Below, piece after piece: positions 51,435-60,733 of a stretch of DNA of 64,000 bases. The first letter of the stretch is position 1. Every line of letters starts with the position of its first letter. Source of the DNA: Anaerolineales bacterium (GTDB lineage Bacteria; Chloroflexota; Anaerolineae; Anaerolineales; Villigracilaceae); assembly GCA_020847435.1 (NCBI GenBank), contig JADLBX010000012.1, positions 62,001 to 126,000 of the forward strand, read 5' to 3'. The notes under the pieces were generated by a model. The model saw only the letters and a program-made list of their open reading frames with translations, ran no database searches and was not told the DNA's origin. Position numbers and translations under genes: made by a program.

Positions 51435-52403
51435 CTATTGATTCATCCGATAATACGGCGCAGACGGATACGTCACGTTGATCAACGCCGGGCGGATGCC
51501 GCGTTGCGTCAGCGAAGCCACCATCTGTTCATAAACGCGCATCTTCAATTCGACATCGCTCGCGCTCGTGCCAAAGTATGCGCGCCAACCGCGCGGGTCG
51601 TTCCAACCGAAACCGAACGCGGCGTTGTATAAAATCACCGCGCCCGGCGGGACGTGCCAACCGAGCCCCTGCACGGCTTGAACCATCTCGACCGGGATGA
51701 ACGGCGTCGGCGAAAGCGGATCGGTCCCGCTTCCGACCACGGGTGGGGCTGACTCGGCTGCCACCGAGATGAGTCCAATCATTTCGCCGCGCGGACGGAA
51801 CGCCACGCCGTCCGCCGCGATCCACGTGTATCCGCCGCCCTGCTCCCAGCGGATGACCGGCTTGCGCTCGATGACGCGCACGGCGAGCAGGTTGGGGAGT
51901 GAAGCCTCGATCTGGACTGAGGCAAGCTCGGGGTAGTCGAGGCGGAGGCGGGTTTCCAAATCCGAGGGAATCAGCGTGAAGATGGGTTGTCCCGTGGCGC
52001 CCAGCGCCGAATTGATCTCGGCGGGCGTGAGGATCTGGTTGCCGGTCACTTGCGCTTCAGCCACGCGCAACTCGGGGCGGGCGAAAGCGAGGTAGAGCGC
52101 CACGCCGCACAAAACCACGAGGAGGAACGACAGCGACCGCCAACCAAAACGCGGGCGCGGAATTGTCGGCATGTGGAGCGCGCGGAAGTTGACGCGCGGA
52201 ATCTCCGGCAGGGCGATCTGGAAACGCCGCTTGCCGCTGGCGGGTTTCGGCGCGTTGACTTTCTTCGCCCTTTCCGGCTTGGCGCGCGCGGGCGGAAGCG
52301 GCTGCGTGGCTTGCTTCAGCGCCCGTTGCATTTCTTTGGCGCGCTCCTGCTCACGGCGCAAACGGACTTGTTCGGCTCGGGTAAATTCTCTGCGTTCGCT
52401 CAT
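51435..52403 (-). CDS. ftsQ: Cell division protein FtsQ/DivIB (POTRA)
   Basis: Single N-terminal TM; LRVAEAQVTGNQILTPAEINSALG; VRVIERKPVIRWEQGG. Confidence 0.88.
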   Translation of the reverse strand: MSERREFTRAEQVRLRREQERAKEMQRALKQATQPLPPARAKPERAKKVNAPKPASGKRRFQIALPEIPRVNFRALHMPTIPRPRFGWRSLSFLLVVLCGVALYLAFARPELRVAEAQVTGNQILTPAEINSALGATGQPIFTLIPSDLETRLRLDYPELASVQIEASLPNLLAVRVIERKPVIRWEQGGGYTWIAADGVAFRPRGEMIGLISVAAESAPPVVGSGTDPLSPTPFIPVEMVQAVQGLGWHVPPGAVILYNAAFGFGWNDPRGWRAYFGTSASDVELKMRVYEQMVASLTQRGIRPALINVTYPSAPYYRMNQ

Positions 52404-53485
52404 GCGTGGCTCCGATAAACGTGCGAGGTGCGGTCGCGTTCGGCTTTGCGTTCCATTGCCAGCTCGATCAATCGGTCAACAAGTTTGGCGTAGGGCATTC
52501 CGCTGGCTTCCCACAGTTTGGGATACATGCTGATCTTCGTGAAGCCGGGGATGGTATTCAGCTCGTTGAGGTAAATTTTGTGCGTATCTTTCTCTACAAA
52601 AAAATCCACGCGCGCCATGCCGGCACAGTCAATCAGTTGGTAAGCGCGGACAGCATAGCCACGGATCTGTGCAGAAGTCTCTTTCGGCAACTGTGCGGGA
52701 ATGGCGAGACCCGATGTGCCGTCAATGTATTTCGATTCGTACGAATAAAACTCGCGGCTCGGCAAAACCTCTCCGCACACCGATGCACGCGGTTCCTCGT
52801 TGCCGAGCACGCTGACTTCGATCTCGCGCGCCTCCGTCACACCGCGTTCGACGAGCACGCGCCGGTCGAACTGCGCGGCTTCCATCAACCCTTCCTGCAA
52901 GTCGGAACGGTTGTGGCATTTCGTCACACCGACGGATGAACCCAAGTTCGCCGGCTTGGTAAACAACGGATACGCGCTAACTTGTTCAACGCGCTCAATC
53001 ACGGTGGGCATATTCTTTTCGATCTCACTGCGAGTGACGAGCGCCGACTCAACCACAGGGATGCCGTTGGCGCGCATCACTTCTTTGAAGATGCCTTTAT
53101 CCATGCCGACCGCCGAAGCGACCACGCCCGCGCCCACGTAGGCGACGTCCGCCATTTCAAACAAACCTTGAATCGTCCCGTCTTCGCCAAACGTTCCGTG
53201 CAAGATGGGGAAGAAGACGTCAAGGGCAAGATACGCGTTACGAGATACGCCGGATGGGTTCGGCGAAATCGAAAAGGGCGCGAGTCCTTCAAGTTTGTTC
53301 CGCTCGAATTTTCCGATCACATCCTCGCCGGTCAACCACGCGCCTTCACGCGTAATGCCAATCTGCGTCACTTCATATTTGGCGGGGTCCAGCACAGACA
53401 ACACCGAGCGCGCAGACATCAGCGAAACGTCATGTTCGCCGGAGCGTCCACCGAAGATCACTGCCACTCGAAGTTTGTTTGTCAT
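52400..53485 (-). CDS. ddl: D-alanine--D-alanine ligase
   Basis: VIFGGRSGEHDVSLMSA; PILHGTFGEDGTIQG; YLNELNTIPGFT. Confidence 0.95.
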   Translation of the reverse strand: MTNKLRVAVIFGGRSGEHDVSLMSARSVLSVLDPAKYEVTQIGITREGAWLTGEDVIGKFERNKLEGLAPFSISPNPSGVSRNAYLALDVFFPILHGTFGEDGTIQGLFEMADVAYVGAGVVASAVGMDKGIFKEVMRANGIPVVESALVTRSEIEKNMPTVIERVEQVSAYPLFTKPANLGSSVGVTKCHNRSDLQEGLMEAAQFDRRVLVERGVTEAREIEVSVLGNEEPRASVCGEVLPSREFYSYESKYIDGTSGLAIPAQLPKETSAQIRGYAVRAYQLIDCAGMARVDFFVEKDTHKIYLNELNTIPGFTKISMYPKLWEASGMPYAKLVDRLIELAMERKAERDRTSHVYRSHA

Positions 53486-53503
53486 TTTGTTTTATTCATA
53501 TCC

Positions 53504-53550
53504 GTTGGTCGAGTAGTTCCGAGCGGAGCGAGGAACGTATCGAGACCAAC
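53504..53550. repeat. Family-C element 5' of ddl
   Basis: GTTGGTCGAGTAGTTCCGAGCGGAGCGAGGAACGTATCGAGACCAAC. Confidence 0.85.
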
Positions 53551-53594
53551 AATGTTCAATCTTTAATCCTGTAACAAGTATTCCTTTGCTTAGC

Positions 53595-53643
53595 GGTGGT
53601 CTCGATACGACCTGCGACGATCACGCAGGTCTACTCGACCACC
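53595..53643. repeat. Family-C element 3' of murB
   Basis: GGTGGTCTCGATACGACCTGCGacgatcaCGCAGGTCTACTCGACCACC. Confidence 0.85.
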
Positions 53644-53668
53644 GGGTTCTCTAATGACCAATTACTCC

Positions 53669-54586
53669 TTACCATTCACCAACAAACTCGATCTCCAACT
53701 CCAACTCGACGCCTTGCTTCTCCTTTACCGTCTTCTGCGCCAGTTCGATCAACGCGCGGATATCCTGCGCGCGGGTTGCGCCGTGGTTGATGAAAAAATT
53801 TCCATGCAACGGGCTGATCTCGGCGTTACCGATGCGCGCGCCTTTCAAACCCGAGACTTCGATCAAACGTCCCGCATAATCGCCGCTCGGGTTCTTGAAC
53901 ATCGAACCCATGCTCGCGCCGGGCGGTTGTGTCGCTTTACGGTGCGCGCGGAATTGTTGGATTTTAACGGTCACATCTTCCTTGGTTGAATTTTTTAAAC
54001 TCAACTCCGCCGCAAGGACGATGGCTTTGATCGCGCCGCGTTTCATCACGCTCGTGCGATAGCCGTATCCCATTTGCGCGACGGTAAATTTTTCTCTTCC
54101 GTTTTCGGTCAGCAATTCGGCGGAAATCAAATTGCCCGCCACATCGCCGCCGAACGCGCCGGCATTGCCATACACCGCGCCGCCGAGCGTGCCGGGGACC
54201 GCCGCCGCCCATTCGATGCCCGCCAAGCCCTTCGACGCGCAGCGGTTGGCGAGATTGCTGAACACGACTCCCGCTTCCGCCGCGACGGACGGCTGGTCGC
54301 CCACGTGGAATTTAACGCCCTTCGCCCGGTTCAAGACCACGACCTCGCGCACGCCTTTATCGCTGACGAGGATGTTCGAGCCGCCGCCCAACATCACGAA
54401 CGGCATTTCACTCTTCCGCAAAAACTTGACCACGCGCGCAAGTTCCGAGGCGGCATTCACCGTGATGAAAACGTCTGCCGGTCCGCCGATGCGCGCGGAA
54501 GTGTACGGCGCTAACGCGACGTTCTCCTTCACCAGTTCGCCGAACTTCGCGTGCAATTGGTCAACGGGTCTTGCCAACACAGCCAT
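53669..54586 (-). CDS. murB: UDP-N-acetylmuramate dehydrogenase
   Basis: NVALAPYTSARIGGPADVF; MLGGGSNILVSD; AKQPPGASMGSMFKNPSGDYAG-like C-terminus. Confidence 0.94.
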   Translation of the reverse strand: MAVLARPVDQLHAKFGELVKENVALAPYTSARIGGPADVFITVNAASELARVVKFLRKSEMPFVMLGGGSNILVSDKGVREVVVLNRAKGVKFHVGDQPSVAAEAGVVFSNLANRCASKGLAGIEWAAAVPGTLGGAVYGNAGAFGGDVAGNLISAELLTENGREKFTVAQMGYGYRTSVMKRGAIKAIVLAAELSLKNSTKEDVTVKIQQFRAHRKATQPPGASMGSMFKNPSGDYAGRLIEVSGLKGARIGNAEISPLHGNFFINHGATRAQDIRALIELAQKTVKEKQGVELELEIEFVGEW

Positions 54587-54774
54587 CAGTCCTTATTTTC
54601 CTTTTCGCTTAATTTCTCGATCAATTTCGTCACGGTCTGCTCATCCGCTTCCTTTTGTTCCTCGCTGTGATCCTGCGCGCGCTGCCTGCGCTCGCGGTCG
54701 AAGAACGACAAGACCATCTTCAACGGCGGCAGAAAAAAGATTTCGGGGCGCGCGGGTTTCTTTTCTTCAGGCAT
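54586..54774 (-). CDS. Small hypothetical protein (62 aa) in dcw cluster
   Basis: Stop/start overlap with murB start; MPEEKKPARPEIFFLPPLKMVLSFFDRERRQRAQDHSEEQ. Confidence 0.65.
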   Translation of the reverse strand: MPEEKKPARPEIFFLPPLKMVLSFFDRERRQRAQDHSEEQKEADEQTVTKLIEKLSEKENKD

Positions 54775-55036
54775 GAGCGTTCATCAACTCGTTGGGCGAT
54801 AGTTCGCCTCGAAATAATTGCGGGGAGAGGCTTCGCTCAACCATCAGCGGCGCCGCTTCGAAACGCCTGATCTTTTCGATCAAGGTCAAGGCGAGCAGTT
54901 CATCCACATCGTGCGGCAGACGCGGCGGCTGGGCGGGAGTCTCCAACCCAGCGGTGAATAATGTCATCCGCAGTGGGAACAGCGATGGATGAGAACGCTG
55001 GCGCTGAGCCATATGGAAGCCAAAGTGTTTATTCAT
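54767..55036 (-). CDS. Small hypothetical protein (89 aa) in dcw cluster
   Basis: MNKHFGFHMAQRQRSHPSLFPLRMT...; start overlaps murC stop, stop overlaps next small ORF; the 1.5-kb track ORF is its open-frame extension antiphase to murC. Confidence 0.6.
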   Translation of the reverse strand: MNKHFGFHMAQRQRSHPSLFPLRMTLFTAGLETPAQPPRLPHDVDELLALTLIEKIRRFEAAPLMVERSLSPQLFRGELSPNELMNAHA

Positions 55037-56436
55037 GTTGAGTTCCTTTCCTTTAATCCTTTCAAGACATCGGCGCAAATTTTGTCGGCGTCGCCCGCAG
55101 AAAGCACAACCAGCGCGTCGCCGGGTTTCAAATTTTCGAGCAGATATTTGGTCACATCGTCCAGTGCGGCGATGAACCGCGCGGAGTGATGCGGCATCCC
55201 GCTGACGATCTCCGCCGCGGTGAAATCCTGTTTCGGTTCGCGCGCCGCGTAGACCTCGGTGACGATCACCTCGTCCGCGTCTTTGAAGGCGCGGGAAAAC
55301 TCGAGGTACAGCGACTGCGTGCGCGAATACGTGTGCGGTTGCCACACCGCCCAAATGCGGCGGTTGGGATAGCGCGCCCGCGCGCCCGCCAGCGTGGCTT
55401 TGATCTCCGTCGGGTGATGCGCGTAATCGTCGAAGACGCTGACGCCGTCCGCTTCGCCGCGCAACTCGAAGCGGCGGCTCGTGCCGCTGAATTTGGCGAG
55501 CGCTTTGGCGGCTTTCTCGCGCGAGAGCCCCAGCACGTCCACGATCGCCAACGCCGCCAGCGCGTTGCGGACGTTGTGCTCGCCCGGCGCCTGCAGAGAC
55601 ACTTCGACTGAGTTGAGACCGGCGCTCTTCAAGTTCGAGGAAGCGACGAAATCGAATCCGCCGCGTTGGTTCGGCTTCACATCGCGCCCGATCACCCATA
55701 GCGGTGTGTTGAGCGTGTTTTCTTTTTGCACGCCATAGCCGACGACGTTCCTGCCCGCTTTGATCACATGCGGAATCAGCGCCGCCGCGCCTGCATCCTC
55801 GGCGCAGACGATCAGCGTCCCCTCCGACGGAAGCAAGTTCGTAAACGTCTCGAACGATTGGTACAGCGCTTCGAGGGTCGGGAAGAAATCCGGGTGATCG
55901 TGTTCGAGGCTGGTCACCACTTCGATCTGCGGCTTCAAGCCGAGGAACATATTGTCGTACTCGTCGGCTTCGATCACAAACAGGTTGCCTTTGCCCGCCC
56001 GCGCGTTCACGCCAAAATTTTTCATCATCCCGCCGACGATGAACGACGGGTCGCGTTTCAACTCGCTCAAGACCCAGGCGGTCATGGCGGTGGTGGTGGT
56101 CTTTCCGTGCGTGCCGGCGATGGCGATGCCGATCTTGTCGGACATCAACTCGCCGAGGAAATCCGCGCGTTTGTAAACCGGGATATCCGCCCGCCGCGCC
56201 GCGCGGACCTCCGGGTTGTCGTCGCCAATGGCGGAGGAGCGCACGACCCAATCGGCGCCTTCGAGGTTGCGCGCATGGTGACCGATGTACACCGCCGCGC
56301 CGGCGCGGCGCACTTCATCGGCAAACGGGGTCAGCGCGCGGTCAGAGCCGCTCACCTTGTACCCGCTTTCGAGCAGAAGGCGGGCAATGGCGGAAAGACC
56401 GCTGCCCCCAATGCCGATGAAATGGACGTGTGTCAT
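55033..56436 (-). CDS. murC: UDP-N-acetylmuramate--L-alanine ligase
   Basis: VHFIGIGGSGLSAIARLLLESGYKVSGSD; GTHGKTTTTAM. Confidence 0.96.
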   Translation of the reverse strand: MTHVHFIGIGGSGLSAIARLLLESGYKVSGSDRALTPFADEVRRAGAAVYIGHHARNLEGADWVVRSSAIGDDNPEVRAARRADIPVYKRADFLGELMSDKIGIAIAGTHGKTTTTAMTAWVLSELKRDPSFIVGGMMKNFGVNARAGKGNLFVIEADEYDNMFLGLKPQIEVVTSLEHDHPDFFPTLEALYQSFETFTNLLPSEGTLIVCAEDAGAAALIPHVIKAGRNVVGYGVQKENTLNTPLWVIGRDVKPNQRGGFDFVASSNLKSAGLNSVEVSLQAPGEHNVRNALAALAIVDVLGLSREKAAKALAKFSGTSRRFELRGEADGVSVFDDYAHHPTEIKATLAGARARYPNRRIWAVWQPHTYSRTQSLYLEFSRAFKDADEVIVTEVYAAREPKQDFTAAEIVSGMPHHSARFIAALDDVTKYLLENLKPGDALVVLSAGDADKICADVLKGLKERNST

Positions 56437-56465
56437 GTTAGTTTGGTAGTTAGATAGTTGGTTGG

Positions 56466-56996
56466 TTAGATGTAAACGACGATCACGAACACGAAGGCGA
56501 TGATGATGGCAAAGTAGATGCCGGGTTCGCCCAACAACGCCGGGGGCATATACAGCATCATGTTGTTGACCGTATTCACCAGCGATTCCTCCGTTGGACG
56601 CGACATCAATTCCGGGAATGGGTAATTGGCGATATTCAGGTAATACAGCACACTGCCCGAAATGAAATATCCGTTGACGCCGCCCAACAACACGCCGATC
56701 AAAGTATCCTGCACGCGTTCACGCGCCGCGCGCGACGCCAGATGTTGCACGCTGACCACCGTCTGATAGCCGAAGTAGACCAGCACGCCGAGGATGATGA
56801 TGCGCGCCCAGAACAGGTTCAAATCTTGTTCGCTCATGGCGGCGACCAACGGCACATACCGGCGCAGCACATGGCTGATCGCCAAAGCCAGGATGGCGCT
56901 GAATGTCACCAGCAATTCCTTCGCCCAGCCGCGCATCCCCCCGATGAAGGCAAACAGGCAAACATACATCCAGAAGACAACCACGATGCTCATCAT
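56466..56996 (-). CDS. CvpA-like membrane protein
   Basis: FAFIGGMRGWAKELLVTFSAILAL...RVQDTLIGVLLGGVNGYFISG. Confidence 0.75.
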   Translation of the reverse strand: MMSIVVVFWMYVCLFAFIGGMRGWAKELLVTFSAILALAISHVLRRYVPLVAAMSEQDLNLFWARIIILGVLVYFGYQTVVSVQHLASRAARERVQDTLIGVLLGGVNGYFISGSVLYYLNIANYPFPELMSRPTEESLVNTVNNMMLYMPPALLGEPGIYFAIIIAFVFVIVVYI

Positions 56997-58126
56997 AGGC
57001 TTTTCACTCCTGCCAGCTCGATCAAAAGGCTGGCGATCTTTTCCGCCGCGCGCGGGTGCGATAACTCAAACATCGCGGCGCGCATGGACTTTAATTTATT
57101 GCGGTTATCGAGCAAGACGTTCAAAGTCATCATCAACTCGGTGTTCAGGCGCTGGTCTTCCAAAACGACCGCCGCGCCGCGATACGCCAGGAATTCAGCG
57201 TTCACTTTTTGGTAACGCCATGCGTGTGGATACGGCACAAGCACTGACGGCAAACCGAACAAGGGAAATTCGCCCAAAGCCGACGCGCCCGCGCGCGCCA
57301 CAACCAGGTCGGCTGCGGCGAGCGCCGCGCCCATCTCGTGCAAATAGGGCAAGGCATGATAACGGGCGGCGAGTTCCATCGGCAATTGTTCGCGCATGTG
57401 TTTGACGTAGGTCCAATCCGTCTCACCGGAAAGATGAATGATCTCGAACTTGGCGAGCAGGTCGCGCAGGTTGTTGATCACCGCGAGGTTGATCGAGCGT
57501 GCGCCCTTGCTCCCGCCGACCACCAGCAGGACCGGGAGTTCGCCGGAAACGCCGAGGTGACGAGTCGCCGTCTCACGATCCCACAGCGCCAGGTCCGGGC
57601 GGAGCGGGTAGCCCGTCTCGCGCACTTTCTTGCGGAAGTATTTCTGCGACTGACTCGTCGTCACCGCGATCTCATCCGCAAAGCGCGTCAGCGACCGCAA
57701 CGCCAGCCCCGGTTCGATATCCGGCACAAACAACAAGGTCGGGATCGAGCGCCCAGCCAGCGCCATCGGCACAGCCACGTATCCGCCGGTGAAAAACAAC
57801 ACGTCCGGTTTGAATTCCTTCAGCAGGCGGCGGGCGGCGACCACACCTTGCGCAAGCGCCATGAGGCTGCGCGGCAGGTGCGCGAGGCTCACCCCGTGGA
57901 GCCCGGCGGCGGGGATGCTCTCGAAGGCGATGCCCTGGCGCTTGACCAGAGATTCTTCGATGCCGCCCCTGCCCCCCACCCAGAGCGTATCCACGTCGGT
58001 GACCTTAGCCGTCAGCGCGCTGTGAACGGCGAGCGCGGGATACACTCCGCCTCCCGTTCCCCCGGCGCAAATCAATAACCGCACCGAAAGACCTCCATTC
58101 GTTTTCATCCAACCGAACGCTCTCAC
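56993..58126 (-). CDS. murG: UDP-GlcNAc:undecaprenyl-PP-MurNAc-pentapeptide transferase
   Basis: LLICAGGTGGGVYPALAV; VVGGSKGARSIN; VARAGASALGEFPLFGLPSVLVPYPHA. Confidence 0.94.
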   Translation of the reverse strand: MRAFGWMKTNGGLSVRLLICAGGTGGGVYPALAVHSALTAKVTDVDTLWVGGRGGIEESLVKRQGIAFESIPAAGLHGVSLAHLPRSLMALAQGVVAARRLLKEFKPDVLFFTGGYVAVPMALAGRSIPTLLFVPDIEPGLALRSLTRFADEIAVTTSQSQKYFRKKVRETGYPLRPDLALWDRETATRHLGVSGELPVLLVVGGSKGARSINLAVINNLRDLLAKFEIIHLSGETDWTYVKHMREQLPMELAARYHALPYLHEMGAALAAADLVVARAGASALGEFPLFGLPSVLVPYPHAWRYQKVNAEFLAYRGAAVVLEDQRLNTELMMTLNVLLDNRNKLKSMRAAMFELSHPRAAEKIASLLIELAGVKSL

Positions 58127-59246
58127 CGCTTTGACGTGAGATGTTCAGCATAATGCCGATCGCACACAACGTCGAAACGAGGTTCGAACCGCCCGCGCTG
58201 ATGAACGGCAACGCGTTCCCAGCGAAAGGCATCAACCCAACCATCACTGCCATGTTAATCGCGGCTTCGACGCCGATCCAAAACGTGACGCCGGCGGCGA
58301 GCAACGTGCCGAGCATATCCGGCGCGCGGCGCGCCACCACCAAGCCGCGCCAGATCAACGCGCCATACAAAGCCATGAGCAGGGTCGAGCCGAACAAGCC
58401 GAGCTCCTCCGCGATCACCGCAAAGATGCTGTCGGTCGGCGCGAAGGGCAAACCGGTTAACTTCGTATCCGCCTGCCCCAAACCCACGCCGAAGATGCCG
58501 CCTTTGATGATCGCCTCGAACGAACGCTGGACGTGATACGACGCGTGAGTCGGGTCCTGAAAACCGGCAATGAACGTATCAACCCGGTCACGCCCGGTCA
58601 CGCTGAACTGCACGATCACCCAGCCGATGACGAGCGCCAGCGCCAGCAGGAAGACGATCTGCTTCAAATCTGCCCCAGCCAGAAAGAACAACGCGCCGCC
58701 GAGGATCAACACTGTGCCTGCCGCGCTCAAATCGGGTTGCAAATAGATCAAGCCGCCGATAATTCCCAAAATCACGCCAAGCGGAATCAAACCAAAACTC
58801 ACATAGTGCAGGTTCTGCCGCTTCGCATACAGCCACACCGCCAGGTAGATCACCGTCACGAGTTTCGCCAGTTCCGAGGGTTGGTACGAACCCTCGAACA
58901 ACGTGCGCGAGGCGCCGAGCCGAATCTCGTTGATGAACAACACTGTCACCAACAAGCCGATCGTGCCCAGCATGGCGAGCACCACCACTTTGCGCCAGAG
59001 GTGATAATCGAACAACGAAAGCACGAACGCCGCGACCACGCCGATGCCCAGCCAGCGCAATTGGCGCATGAACATGTACGTGGACGATTTATACTCGTTG
59101 AACGAAAAATCGAACGAGGCGGAATACAACATGATCAAACCGAAGACTGCCAGCGCGATCACCGTCAACAGCAACGGCATGTCCAACCCGCGCCCGAGAT
59201 TCTTCGTCAGCGAAAAACGTTCGTTTACAAAAGCTCTTGAACCCAT
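58005..59246 (-). CDS. ftsW: Lipid II polymerase/flippase-like SEDS protein
   Basis: LGQADTKLTGLPFAPTDSIFAVIAEELGLFGS; ISAGGSNLVSTLCAIGIMLNISR; end overlaps murG 5' region. Confidence 0.92.
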   Translation of the reverse strand: MGSRAFVNERFSLTKNLGRGLDMPLLLTVIALAVFGLIMLYSASFDFSFNEYKSSTYMFMRQLRWLGIGVVAAFVLSLFDYHLWRKVVVLAMLGTIGLLVTVLFINEIRLGASRTLFEGSYQPSELAKLVTVIYLAVWLYAKRQNLHYVSFGLIPLGVILGIIGGLIYLQPDLSAAGTVLILGGALFFLAGADLKQIVFLLALALVIGWVIVQFSVTGRDRVDTFIAGFQDPTHASYHVQRSFEAIIKGGIFGVGLGQADTKLTGLPFAPTDSIFAVIAEELGLFGSTLLMALYGALIWRGLVVARRAPDMLGTLLAAGVTFWIGVEAAINMAVMVGLMPFAGNALPFISAGGSNLVSTLCAIGIMLNISRQSGESVRLDENEWRSFGAVIDLRRGNGRRSVSRARRSQRADG

Positions 59247-60679
59247 GCTCGAAACCTTTCTCCGCGCTCCTCAAAATCTTTGAACTCATCGAAACTCGTG
59301 GCGCCCGGCGCCAACAGGACGACATCGCCAGCCCGCGCAACCTCCGCCGCCTGGATGACCGCCTGCTGCAACCCATCCACGCGCGTGATGGAAAACCGTT
59401 TCGCCCCGGACGGGAGGCTGTTCGCCGCTCGTTCAATTTTCTCCGCCGCTTCGCCGAAAAGTATCGCGCAGCGTACGCGTTCCGCCGCGAGTTGCATCAA
59501 CCCCTCCCACGGCAGATTCTTATCGCGCCCGCCGAGCAACAGTACCAGCGGCTCCTCGAACGAGCGGATGGCGGCGATGGTGCGCTCCGGCGCGCTGGCG
59601 ATCGAATCGTTGTACCAATGCACGCCGCGCAATTCACGCACGAACTCCAAGCGATGCGGCACGCCGCGGAATTCCTCCACCGCCGCGATCATCGCCGCAG
59701 GCGGAAAGCCCGCCGCGTGACCGATGGCAAACGCGGCAAGCGCGTTCGCCACATTATGATCGCCGCGCAACCGAATATTCTCGCGCGGCATCAGCGGAAC
59801 GCGTGCGCCGCCCTCGCGCAGATTCAACCTGCCCGCGTCGAGATAAGCGCCGTCCAAACCTGCATCGAGAGTCTTCAGGCTGAACGTCATCAGCGTCCCT
59901 TTCACTTTTTCGCGCAGACTCCACGCGCCTGCGTCGTCGCGTCCCAACACCGCCACATCGTCCTGCGCTTGAAACTCCAAAATGCGACTCTTCGCCGCCG
60001 TGTATGCTTCCATCGTGCCGTGCCGGTCTAAATGGTTCGGCGTGACGTTCAAAACTGCGGCAATATTCGGAGAGCGGGTCATTTGCTCCAGTTGAAAGGA
60101 TGAAAGTTCCAGCACAGCCAGGTCGTCGGGTTTCATCTCATCCACATACTTCAACAACGGGTCGCCAAGGTTGCCGCCGACAAAAGCAGAAGGATGAGTT
60201 GTGAAGGATGAAGGATGAATTTCTTTGGATGATAACAATGATTCATCCTTCATCCTTTTTCCTTCATCCTTGAAAGCAAGCTTCGCCATGTTTCCAACCA
60301 GCGTGGTGGTGGTCGTCTTGCCTGCTGAACCAGTGACGCCAATGGTCTTGCACGGGACAACTTCCATGAAGATCTGCGAATCGTTCGTGAGCGGAATGCC
60401 CCGCTTGCCGGCTTCCATCACAATCGGCAAGGTGAGCGGGATTCCGCCGGAGAGGCACAACACATCCATCGCGTCCAACAACTCGAGCGGATGCCCGCCC
60501 AGCGCCCAATCAATTTGATATTCCGCCAGCGACTCGCGCGCCACGCGCAACTCATCCGCGCCGCGCAGGTCGCTGACTGTGACGCGCGCGCCATGCAGAG
60601 ACAGCCAGCGCGCCAAAGCCAGCCCCTGACGGGCGGCGCCGAGTATCAAAACGCGTTTATCTTTCCAGTTCGTTTTCAT
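59225..60679 (-). CDS. murD: UDP-N-acetylmuramoylalanine--D-glutamate ligase
   Basis: GVTGSAGKTTTTTLVGNM; LNVTPNHLDRHGTMEAYTAAKSRI; LLLGGRDKNLPW. Confidence 0.95.
   Translation of the reverse strand: MKTNWKDKRVLILGAARQGLALARWLSLHGARVTVSDLRGADELRVARESLAEYQIDWALGGHPLELLDAMDVLCLSGGIPLTLPIVMEAGKRGIPLTNDSQIFMEVVPCKTIGVTGSAGKTTTTTLVGNMAKLAFKDEGKRMKDESLLSSKEIHPSSFTTHPSAFVGGNLGDPLLKYVDEMKPDDLAVLELSSFQLEQMTRSPNIAAVLNVTPNHLDRHGTMEAYTAAKSRILEFQAQDDVAVLGRDDAGAWSLREKVKGTLMTFSLKTLDAGLDGAYLDAGRLNLREGGARVPLMPRENIRLRGDHNVANALAAFAIGHAAGFPPAAMIAAVEEFRGVPHRLEFVRELRGVHWYNDSIASAPERTIAAIRSFEEPLVLLLGGRDKNLPWEGLMQLAAERVRCAILFGEAAEKIERAANSLPSGAKRFSITRVDGLQQAVIQAAEVARAGDVVLLAPGATSFDEFKDFEERGERFRAWVQELL
60188..60271. 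repeat. AAGGATG/CATCCTT heptad inverted repeat inside murD
   Basis: AGAAGGATGAGTTGTGAAGGATGAAGGATGAA...TTCATCCTTCATCCTTTTTCCTTCATCCTT. Confidence 0.85.
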
Positions 60680-60689
60680 CGTTATACAA

Positions 60690-60733
60690 AAGTAATCGGT
60701 AAACGGTAATTACCAATTACTAATTACCATTAC
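60690..60733. repeat. Heptad array at mraY stop codon
   Basis: GTAAACGGTAATTACCAATTACTAATTACCATTAC. Confidence 0.75.

Noticed and set aside
54767-56251. 1.5-kb minus-strand ORF (494 aa)
   Set aside because: Most of it is an alternative frame of murC with arginine-rich nonsense; only the last ~89 codons (54767-55036) look like a gene.
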